A stretch of 64,000 nt of DNA from Hoplostethus atlanticus (lineage: Eukaryota; Chordata; Actinopteri; Trachichthyiformes; Trachichthyidae), in contig JAXDDX010000186.1 of NCBI GenBank assembly GCA_034670405.1, positions 372,001-436,000 on the forward strand, given 5' to 3'. The notes beneath the pieces were generated by a model, which searched no databases, had not been told where the DNA came from, and was given only the letters and a program-made list of their open reading frames with translations. The translations under genes and the position numbers were made by a program. This document shows positions 1-60,836 of this stretch, one piece after another (the stretch's first letter is position 1; each line of letters begins with the position of its first letter).

Positions 1-622
1 TTTTCCAATTAAATGCTTGGAAACATCTTTACATCCCCACAGGTTTGGTCTCAAATGACCAGAGTACTAGAATGTTTTAATGAGAGATGGCATTTACTCA
101 TTTTGTTTCTACATGACCAGGGTGCTAGTATGTTTTATTAAAACTGCATTTACTCACTTTGGCCCCACATAACCAGAGCACTAGTGTGTTTTAATGAGGA
201 GACATTTACTGTGTTTGGTCCCATATGACCAGAGTACTACTTTGTTTTAATCAGAGGCTACATTTACACAGTATGGTAACACAGATTACTAGTATGTTTT
301 AATTGGACATTTACTCAGTTTGGTCAAACATGACCAAAGTACTACTGTGCTATTATACTTTTAGTTAGTCAAAATTTACTTAGTTTGTGTCTTACATGAG
401 TATTAATATATTTTAATGAGAGAATACGGTACATTCACTCAGTTTGATTCCACATGACCAGAGTACAAATATGCTTTAATGAGACTACATTTACTAAGTT
501 TGGGTCCCACATCCCCAGAGTACTAGTATGTTTTAATGAGAGACTAGATTTACTCAGTTTGGTCCCAGATGACCAGGGTGCTAGTATGTTTTAACAAGAG
601 ACGACATTTACTCAGTATGTTT
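1..622. repeat. Satellite-like tandem array, ~58-bp units
   Basis: About ten diverged copies of a unit with ACATTTACTCAGTTTGGTCC, CCACATGACCAGAGTACTAG and TATGTTTTAATGAGAGAC. The array is cut by the left window edge. The first unit closely matches the start of a second short block at 2821. Confidence 0.85.
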
Positions 623-2080
623 TGGTTACACTTTATTTACACATAATTTCTTAATAATTTCGTAGAAAGGAGTTGATATGCAACTGCGAATTTCTTTGGA
701 AGTTTCCTGGATAGAACCATGACATTATGTACTAATTATAGGGAAAATGGAGTGTTCAATTGGTGGAGTTGAGTTTCCAAGAATGAACCATGAAATTTTG
801 TAGCAGTTTGTCAGGGACCGAGCTGGTAGACCAGAAAGACGCAGGTGTTTTTTTTGAAAAAATGTTTTCTTTTTTTTTTATTTACAAAAAGCAAACAATA
901 ACAGAAACTTCTGATAATGATTCTGGGCCCATAAAAAGGTCACCATAACAGCACTAACAAAGGCATACTAAACTGCACAAACAGACCTACCAACTGAGAC
1001 ATGGGGGGAAACCTATATAGTGGCTGATCAGGCCATTTAGACACACAGGGGGATAGACTAAGACATAACAATTTAGACAAACTAAACTAACCAAAAACTA
1101 TGTCTGTACAGCGCTGCCTAATACAAACTAATGAACCAATAAACAAACAATAATATGTAAACACAGTTGTCAAAAAAAGATAAAATCAAAACAAAAAAAA
1201 TAAAAATAGAAATCAAACTAAAAAAGACTGCCCCTCCCCATGATGCGGGAGGAACCAGCCCAATTGGCCATCAACACCATTTAAGCCAGTCTGATGCAGC
1301 TGGAACTCTTTTGGTTGGCCAGCCAGACATCTCCAGCAGCAACCCCCAGGAACCCCCAGGAACCCCCAGGAACCCCCAGGAACTGGTAACTCAAAGAAAA
1401 CCAAATTACTTCATAAAGATTAAATAATTGAAGTTAATGAAATATAAGACTGACAAAAGCTAACTAAATGAGTGCACTCCAAATGGCCAACTGTGCCGTA
1501 CAAAATTGCTAATAAAAAAAAAACTGCGTTTGTTATGAAACCAAAATCTGTGTCCAGTTATTTATCTGTTATGTGCATTTTGAGTGTCGTGCTGAAAAGA
1601 AACCTAAAGTAAATTAAACAAAAGGAAAGTTACCACCACATCCTTTAATTTAGTGTGTGGCTGCTGGTGTGGCCATCACACACTTATATGGAAAATGGAA
1701 GAGGTCAGTTTGGTAGTTGATAAACTTAATTTCTAAAAGAGTTTCCTGGAAACTGCTAAATTATTATTGGAAGATGGAGGCACAGGTCAATTTGTTAACC
1801 CAGTAATTCACTGTTAAGGAAATTATTGGAATTTGTTTTTTGTATAATTTACTTTAACTAATTTATAACCTTGCAGGAAACCTGCATCTGTACCCTATAG
1901 TATAGTGTTTTCTTGCAGTTCCAGCTCCTGTCACACCTGGCTCCTGCTGTGAATGTAATTAATTTTTGTTGCTAAACTAAGTATCTATTTCCCATGTTGT
2001 AATTGTTGTGTTGTAAAGAGTTTGCAATGCAAGCTGTATGTGAAAATATGAATTGAAAAATTACATTAGTAAAAAATAGT
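623..2080. other. Noncoding stretch with A/T homopolymers and a 10-bp repeat
   Basis: No recognisable gene. T- and A-rich runs occur at 848-890 and around 1170-1240. The decamer AACCCCCAGG is repeated four times perfectly at 1341-1380. Open frames here are short and lack family features. Confidence 0.5.
1341..1380. repeat. Four perfect copies of a 10-bp tandem repeat
   Basis: AACCCCCAGG repeated four times without error. Confidence 0.95.
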
Positions 2081-2820
2081 CTTATCACCCTGATATTAAG
2101 TAACAACACTGGCACTGGGTGAAAAATGGATTTACTGATGCATCACGGTTTGTTTTTGTCCGATTTTGAATCAGTTATTCAAAGTGTCGTATCAATAGTT
2201 GAATATACATTTGACTCCGCTCTTTTGGTAGCGGTATAGCTCAGTACAGAAGCCCCTTTTGGCCTAACGCGCTCCCTCCACCGGCTTTACAGTGAAGGAC
2301 AATGGCGGACGCCATCAAACCAACAAGACAGATGTGAGGGTGCCTTTCGGGTTTCAAAAAACAAAACACTGAAATGGACTCTATAAAAGCCACATCATTT
2401 GTCAAATTTGTCATTTGACTTTGAAGTACTCTGGTAACACGATGAACTGCGCTCTGCTGACTAGCAGCCACTTAGATGTTGCTAAATGTGTGGATGTGAA
2501 GCAGTCAACCTGGAAATCTGCCATTTACTGCAGTCCCTGCACAAAAAATAAATGTGGCAGTGTTCATCTGTATGGACGTATGTACGGTGCCCCTTTTTAA
2601 TGCAAAACAAATTAACAAGTCAGAAAACGACAGTGTAGCACCATAAAATAGCTGACTGCTAACATTAGCTGATTTGGATCTTTTACAACCTTTTTGCTTA
2701 GAACAAAGTGTTGAATACCATAAAAACCCAACCCAAAACTCCAAACCCAATTGACGGCCTTGTCTTATTGTCCTGTTGTCTCCAGATTAAAAGACCTTTT
2801 GAAAAATGAACATACACAAA

Positions 2821-3190
2821 TCTTTTCCCATTAAATGTTTGGAAACATCTTTACATCCCCACAGGTTTGGTTCCAAATGACCAGAGTACTAGAATTTTTA
2901 ATGAGATGGCATTTACTCATTTTGTTCCTACATGACCAGTCACCAGAGTGCTACTATGTTTTAATGAAACTACATTTACTCACTTTGGCCCCACATAACC
3001 AGAGCACTAGTCTTAAGTCGTATCGCCCTGATATTTAAAGTAAATATTCTCTGATGCATCATGATTTTATTTTCTGATTTTGAATCAATATTTCAAAGCG
3101 TAATATCAATAGTTGAATGTACATTATTTTACAGCAATAGAGCGCATTTAATTTTTATCTTTCACTTTAGACTCCTCTCCTTTGGTGGCG
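2821..3190. repeat. Second satellite block plus a segment also found at 2085-2235
   Basis: 2821-3012 repeats the ~58-bp units of 1-622. 3015-3190 resembles 2085-2235 (both carry CCCTGATATT, CTGATGCATCA and GATTTTGAATCA, then TCAATAGTTGAAT). The two components were duplicated together or belong to one larger element. Confidence 0.65.
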
Positions 3191-3760
3191 CAGATGCTCC
3201 CAGGCCAGCTGGGAGATGTAGTCCTTACAGCGTGTCCTGGGTCTACCATGGGGTCTCCTCCCATGCCCAGTACACCTCCAAAGTGAGGCATCCGGGGTGC
3301 ATCATTACCAGGTGCCCGAACCACCTCAACTGGTTCCTCTCAATGTGGAAGAGCAGTGACACCGAGGTCCTCCCAAATCACTGAGCATCTCACCCTGTCA
3401 AGAGTGAGGCCAGCCACCCTGCGGAGAAACCTAATTTCGGCTGCTTGTATCCGTGATCTCATACTTTCGCTCACTACCCAGATCTCATGACTATAGGTGA
3501 GGGCTGGAAGGAAGATTCACCAGTAAATCGAGACCATAGCTTTGTGGCTCAACTGTCTCTTCACCACCATTGTCAGATACAATGCCTACATTACTGCAGC
3601 TGATGCACCTAACTGGCGGTCAACCTCACAATCCTTCTTACCCTCATTTATGACCCCCTGACCCTGAGATACCTGAACTCCTCCACTTGGGGCAGCTGCT
3701 GACCCCTCCCCTGAAGGGGACAGGCCACTGTTTTCCAGGAGAGAACCATCCTGATCCTGG
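3190..3760 (-). mobile_element. LINE ORF2 C-terminal fragment (non-LTR retrotransposon)
   Basis: Read on the minus strand this matches the 3' coding end of a common fish non-LTR element: wording such as GGAGGAGTTCAGGTATCTCA (EEFRYLRV), the ...GASAAVM... segment, and downstream CCAGGACACGCTGTAAGGAC. It is decayed by frameshifts and stops. It forms the 3' half of the element whose reverse transcriptase core lies at 4840-5530. Confidence 0.7.
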
Positions 3761-3839
3761 TTCCGGAAGTGAAAATCCCATTCATATTCTGAATCGGGAT
3801 TTTCATTATTAGCCATATGTCGTAACCATCCAAGGTAGA

Positions 3840-4440
3840 CTCACCACAAGCTAGTAGATTGTGAAACGATAGTGTATGCTCCTGTACAAGCCACAAGTCC
3901 GTATGATATCAACCTTGTTTTGAGAAAAACATGTTTTATTCGCGATGTCATGGAGAAGTACTACACTACCCACAATCCTAAATTGGTGGAACCGGCATTG
4001 ATGGACGCCCGAGCGGTGATTGCAGTCAGGAACGAAGCATTGTACCATGTCGATGACAACACTATACACTATACTATATGAAACACTATATATATATATA
4101 TACATACACACACCAACAACAATATAAACACTATAATATTGACGAATGTTAAATTCAAGAAGAAGTGCGATAAACTATCGTTAGGTTGGAAGTTGTTGGA
4201 AAGGTATCATTCGCAATGGTTTATGGGATGAGTAGTTCCTTCACTCTTAAAATAATTATGTACACAGTCTTGTACTTTTGCCCTTTTTTCCGTTTTCGGA
4301 TCTTTTTTTGCTCAGAATCAAATGTTTTATGGTCACGATTCATGTCGTAGTTGGTTGGCTTGGTTCCAGGCTTAAAACTCTTTATATAAGGATTTTCTGA
4401 AATGTAAATGTAGTAAATTAATGGGAAATTCACTTCCGGA
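3840..4440 (-). pseudogene. Segment with a THAP-type zinc-finger start
   Basis: From an ATG near 4048 the minus strand reads MVQCFVPDCNHRSG and then CRFHQF, the C-x4-C and C-x-FH signature of THAP domains. Downstream the frame loses THAP features. A TATATA run lies at 4088-4102. The segment sits between two halves of a LINE, so it is probably an insertion from a THAP-bearing DNA transposon. Confidence 0.5.
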
Positions 4441-4839
4441 ACCGGAGCCGTTCAAAAAGTGGGCGGTCACTGTTGCGCTCTACTGCAGCTAGTATCATCG
4501 AAAATTCTCTTCATCCATGCGAAAATCCCAAAGTTTGTGGAAGCAGCCTGATTGGATACAAAACAGCCAATCAGGATTACTTTCCCCAAGTCTGTGATTG
4601 GCTGGTTTTGTGGCACATTGTAACGCTGTGCCAAGTTGAGCAAGCGCGCAAGCAGAGTTGAGAGCGCACACAGCGGACATGTTGAGAGAAGAGAGGACAC
4701 TGTGAGCAAGTGCGCAGGTGCCTGCCAGCGCACAGAGCAGAGATTGAGCGAGCGTGCAGGCAGAGTTGAGCACGCACAGAACAGATTTTTGTTTGCTCAG
4801 ATTAATACTTTCTCTTCAAAATATAATTGATGTACTTGC

Positions 4840-5530
4840 GAAAGTCCCACTGCGCGCTCAGCAATGTGGCACATAAATAACGCCATAGGAGAGGGGACAA
4901 GGTACATCCTTGTCGGAGTATGATGCCCACATTGAATGAGCTTGACTTAATGCCAAGAATGCAAACACAGCTCTTGCTCTGAGTGAATAGGGACTGAAAG
5001 GCTTGCAGCAGTGACCCCGGCACCCCATAATGCAGCACCACCCCACAGGATGCCTCGGGGAACACGGTCATATGCCTTTTCCAAATCCACAAAACACGTC
5101 GACAGAATTAGCAAATTCCCTTAACGCCTCAATTATCTGTAAGAGGGTTAAAAGCTGGTCCACTATTCTGCGACCAGGATGTTCCTCCTGAATCTGAAAT
5201 TCGACAGTTGGCCAGTCTCCTTTCTAGTACCTTGGCATAGGGAGGCTGAGCGTGTGATTCTTCAAAACTTGGAACGCACCCTCTAGTCCCCTTTTTTTTT
5301 GAAAACGGGGACCACTACCTGTGTGCCAATACAAAAGCAGTGTTCTCCTAAATTCATGTAACATTGAGGAGACCCCTCTCCTCTGCTGAGTCAGGAGTCC
5401 CTAGTGCCAATCAGGTCCGGAAGGACTCTTTCTTTAGCTTGACAGTCCCCGCCCCCGCCGGTGTCCACCAGGGGATTCTTGGGTTGCCGCCATGACAAAG
5501 ATTCATTTAATAATGTCAGCATTCATTCTC
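4840..5530 (-). mobile_element. LINE reverse transcriptase core fragment
   Basis: The minus-strand frame contains GVPGSLLQAFQSLFTQSKSC and ILRQGCTLSPLLW, the RT motif RQGC-x-LSP seen in fish non-LTR elements. The 5340-5500 portion matches the upstream linker of the same family by recollection. It is broken by stops; clade not assigned with confidence. Confidence 0.72.
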
Positions 5531-5684
5531 CATTATTTCTTAAGTGGTTAGATAGGACAACTTTCGCGTCTACAATGTTTTTCTAATTGTGCTGAATGCC
5601 CTAGTGCTGAATTAACCTTGTTAAACTGGCGGACAAGACAAAGACACAAAACACAGGAGGCACAGAGAAGTGATTCGGGGTGAA

Positions 5685-6402
5685 TTTATTTCTGATAGAA
5701 ATGAATCTGTATGTTAATTTAAATGTTATGGTACTTTTACCAAAAAACAAATATGGCTGAATTCAGATAGAAAAGAGTAGAAAACGGTACAAAAAAAATA
5801 AAAGCTTAATTCACATTACATCAACTAGACAAAGCTATAAATGTGATCACATTTATAGCTTTGTGGACGGAGTGGACGGAGGCAATACAAAGCTGAGCAA
5901 TTTGGTATTTTCATTCAACTTCTGCTTGCTTGGTTTGTAGTACTTCATCCCTATTGATTTAGTTACAGTTGTCATTCCCTGAAGAAAACATTGATCACCA
6001 ACACTGCCTCAAAATGTTGCCATGTATCATCGCTTTCTGAGAGGAAAGATGTCTACATACATACAATACATTGCTTCATAATAATAATCACATTTTAAAC
6101 GAAACCCAATCTTCACAAAGGGCAAAATCACACCACTAACAATCATGAAATGTAATGTCATAGTATTCAAATAACTCATAGACAAAACATGCTTAATTCC
6201 TGTTTTCCACACAATGATAGAGAAATGTACTCAGAATTGTCAGTCATACTTATTTTTCAATGGTGTTCGCAGTCAACCTGATTCATACATCCGTATATCA
6301 ATAAATAACATTCTTTTACAACGATTTTTTGCAATATTAGATAAAAGAGAAAAATACATGTTAAAGAAATGACAGCATAGATTGACATAACTCCATCTCA
6401 TT
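5685..6402 (-). other. uvssa: Probable uvssa 3' UTR and downstream flank
   Basis: AT-rich noncoding sequence after the uvssa stop. A candidate AATAAA (minus strand) lies at 5690-5685, about 710 nt downstream of the stop. It includes the palindrome at 5829-5864. The UTR end is a guess from one hexamer. Confidence 0.35.
5829..5864. repeat. Perfect 36-bp palindrome
   Basis: Left arm ACAAAGCTATAAATGTGA and right arm TCACATTTATAGCTTTGT are exact reverse complements with no spacer, centred on TGATCA. It lies in the likely uvssa 3' UTR. Confidence 0.97.
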
Positions 6403-57642
<51,240 letters not shown>

Positions 57643-58202
57643 TCTAAAACCTGTGCAGAAACATACTGTTAGCCTATTATGAATATACAGAGATTCAGAG
57701 GAAAATAGAAATGTTTTATAAACTTGTCAACACAATTCAATCCCCACAGAGAAGTTGTTTATGAACACATTCACGCTTTACACGCAAAAACATATACAAA
57801 AGATCAACTTCAACGAATAACCATGATTTCAAGCAGCCTAACAGCATAACCAATTCCAAAGGACAACAACATAATGTGGAAGAATTCTATAAAAACTAAT
57901 AATGTGCCAAAGGCCGGTTGGACAGTATGGAGACTAAAACATTAACGTTATTTCACTATTCAATTTATATTTAACGTGCTGCAATGCTAGTTACAATAGT
58001 TACACATATAACGTTAGCAGCTAGTCTGTAGTTATTAGCTGGTAGCTAGCTCTATAACATAACTACTTAACTAAACGACATTTATAGTTGTTAGCTCCAC
58101 GCTTAATCCAGTACAGTGACTCGTTGTCCAACCATGACAAAAATTATTTAGTTAACGTTAGCTGTTACATGATGTTATTGTTGTTCGACTGCTGCCCACT
58201 AC

Positions 58203-58320
58203 CTGATGGCTCAGTGGCGCCTGCGCAGATCTGGCCAATCAGGCACACCTCTCGTCGGGGCAAGATCTCGTGTTCGCGATGCTTCACTGTGACACGTGAT
58301 CGACGGCTATAGAATTCAAA
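58203..58320 (-). other. uvssa: Probable noncoding first exon of uvssa
   Basis: Coding exon 1 has a splice acceptor eight bases before its ATG, so a 5' noncoding exon is required. A matching donor, CATCAG followed by GTAGTG, sits at 58203. The upstream boundary (transcription start) is not determinable from sequence; the given end is an upper guess. Confidence 0.5.
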
Positions 58321-58356
58321 CTGTAGAGCGGTTTGACAACTTGTTCGCTAAAAAGG
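58204..58356. promoter_or_regulatory. Candidate bidirectional promoter of uvssa and spdl1
   Basis: About 150 bp separate the uvssa 5' donor (58203, minus) from the spdl1 5' donor (58355, plus). No clear TATA box is seen for either gene. The interval is more GC- and CpG-rich than its surroundings, with an NRF1-like GCCTGCGCAG on the uvssa side and an E-box CACGTG near 58294. Short head-to-head spacing with CpG and NRF1/E-box elements is typical of housekeeping bidirectional promoters; activity is inferred. Confidence 0.55.
58315..58355 (+). other. spdl1: Probable noncoding first exon of spdl1
   Basis: The spdl1 ATG is the first codon after a splice acceptor at 60665, so a noncoding exon is expected upstream. 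GCTAAAAAG followed by GTAAAC gives a consensus donor at 58355. The start is a guess. Confidence 0.45.
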
Positions 58357-58707
58357 TAAACAAGTTCATTGTTTTTTGTATATGTTTTATTAGTTAGTTC
58401 GTAACGGATTTCTGTATGTATTTGTCTACACATATTCCATGAATGCTACTTATAGTTTCACAGTCGCTCACGTTAAGGCAAATGCTAATGCTATTATCTA
58501 ACGTTAGCTAACGTTAATGGAAAGATCTTGGGCCAGAACAGCACGTCAAACGCCATTGACGTTACCAAACCAATCAGTTTAATGCTGCCTTTTCCTATCG
58601 GCAAACCTATTCCTATTCTTATACACTCTACTACTCTTAGAACTTAAGAAGTTTCAAATTTCCATTGGTAAATTTGCATACATATGATCTACCAAGCAGT
58701 GTGTGTC

Positions 58708-59265
58708 AATATTTGTAAAGTGATTTTGCAGCAGACTAAAGTTTGTTTTTGATAATGGAAAGTGGGTATAAGTTTTCGTTCTTCTTCCTCAATAACTTGC
58801 GAATGACACACGCAAAAGCAAAGTGGTGAATACATGTTATTACGGGAAGATGGACAAAAATAGATACCCGGTTATTTTGATTGAGGGCGCCAGGGAACAT
58901 GCATATTGTTTTTTTTTTTTTTTAAATCAGACTAATAAAGTTAAGTGGACAGGGAACTGGTATGTATGAGTGGGTGAGCTATAAAAGCAGAGAGAGAGAT
59001 CTCCTTGTTGATAACTGTTGGCTTGTACTTTCTATTTGGTACGGAATTTGACATATAGCATTTAAAATATTTTATGATTGTATATTTTTCTTTATCTTTT
59101 TACTCTCTTTACCCTCTACAACTTCCTTTTGATTGTATTATTTCTTATCAGTTGTAGATGTGTACACAAATGTCATATGTAATTGTGATACAGTACAAGC
59201 ATTTATGTATGACATTGTCTGACATCAACAGTATCACTCTGCTGCAAAATCACTTTACAAATATT
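58708..59265. repeat. 28-bp perfect inverted repeat flanking ~500 bp in spdl1 intron 1
   Basis: AATATTTGTAAAGTGATTTT then GCAGCAGA at 58708-58735 is the exact reverse complement of 59238-59265. No transposase or target duplication seen; it could be a MITE or a partial inversion. Confidence 0.8.
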
Positions 59266-60665
59266 CCCCCATGGTCTTATAATATTCTTTTACATGTCTA
59301 CCAAGCTTGACTGAAGTGACACAGCATAGACCAACTTAATGTAACCTGAGGTACATTATGCATGTTGTGGTGCTGTCTGTTATATACAGCTTGTAGAACC
59401 AGTGGACTGAAATGCACCAGATCAAAGCTGTTTCATGCAGCTCTTCCTCTGCCATAAACTAATTACAGTAAGAGGAACCCCAATGGTAGATACATGTAGC
59501 TTCTATAAAGCATTTACATTGTGCAGTTGAGGTTTGCTTTGTATCTTCCTATCATCATTTGCAATGTTCAGTATGAATTTGATATTAATACATAGTGTGT
59601 GTTTATTTATATTTTTCCAAAATGTGTGGAAACTATGGAGTTTGGTGAAAGAGGATTTAACTACAGCACTTTGCTCAGGTGGTTTTACAAGACGCCATCA
59701 TACAGATCTCGTTTATCAGGAGGAATCTATCGAAGCTAAATTTCTACCTGGTTCACTTGGCTACACAGTGGTCACAAATGCACCTGTTTAGCTACCAGTC
59801 AGATTACATTGTGTATGTTTCTAGACACATAGCCACTACCAGTATGCAGGTCAACTCTGGACTGCACTGAAGCGAACTGGGTGACCATACCTGATAAATC
59901 CATGGACCATAGTCATGAAATTAAATTAGAACTATATTAGAAGGTAAGCTATTTTAAAACATGTATTTGAGACATAAAAAAGAACAAACAAAATACAAAT
60001 ATTATGAATGCCATTTAATGTTAGACAAGTTGGGTTTGCTAAATAGATCTGTGGAATACATGTAAAGTGATCTGACTGACATTAAGTTAGTTAGCTGAAG
60101 ATCTAATGTCAGCTTAACAAGACAGCTAGCTTGCTGGCTAATGTCATGAGCAAGCACAGATAACACACTAAATCTGAAACCTCAATCTTTGATGCTCTGT
60201 TCTTGTCTGCCTGTATTAAACCCAGGTGGACTACTCAAACAGAATACTATTTCAATAAATATGAACCTGGCACTGTAAGTTAGCCGATAGAGCTGACATG
60301 GCTTCAACCAGCCAGGGGAAGTGAGGACACCTGCTTCAGTAACACAATGTGATTTAACAAATAACAAAATGTACTTGTACATGTCTTTGTTGAACATATT
60401 GTTCAAACGTTAACAACTTTGATTGGAAAAAGTATGTCTTGTGAAAAAGGAATAGCAGAATATTTAGGGCAGCATTTCTTCTTTCCTAGAGAATTCCTGT
60501 TGACATTCTCAGACTCTGAATATTTGACTGGGCATGTATCACATCACATTGTACAGTGACAACCGACTTCGTTGCAGACAAGACTCAATTAACCCCTCTC
60601 ATCCTCCTTCCCTCTCTCCTCCCTCTATCTTTCTCCCTCCCTCCTCTCTTTCCTCCTCCCTGCAG

Positions 60666-60836
60666 ATGGGTGAGTTAGTAGCAGCAGAGGAGGTGCAGCG
60701 GCTGAGGAGCCAGTTGAACGAGAGGGAGGAGCAGGTCCAGCAAGCCGCCCAAGCTGGCCTGGATCTCCTCAACCAGCAGATGGAGCTGCAGAGCAGACTG
60801 GAGGAGCAGAGAGTAGAGATGACCAACGCCCTGGAG
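60666..60836 (+). CDS. spdl1: spdl1 coding exon 1
   Basis: A long pyrimidine tract and CCTGCAG precede the ATG directly. The 57 codons start MGELVAAEEVQRLRSQLNER and include the CC1 box; the donor is GTATGA. No better upstream start is visible in frame because the acceptor is adjacent. Confidence 0.93.

Noticed and set aside
2241-2750. Short frames on both strands suggesting a small Cys-containing protein
   Set aside because: No recognisable domain, overlapping frames on both strands and repeat-rich surroundings.
58288-58300. A second E-box or a TCTCGCGA-type bidirectional promoter motif in the shared promoter
   Set aside because: The sequence resembles TCTCGTGTTCGCGA but is interrupted, so it was not counted as that motif.
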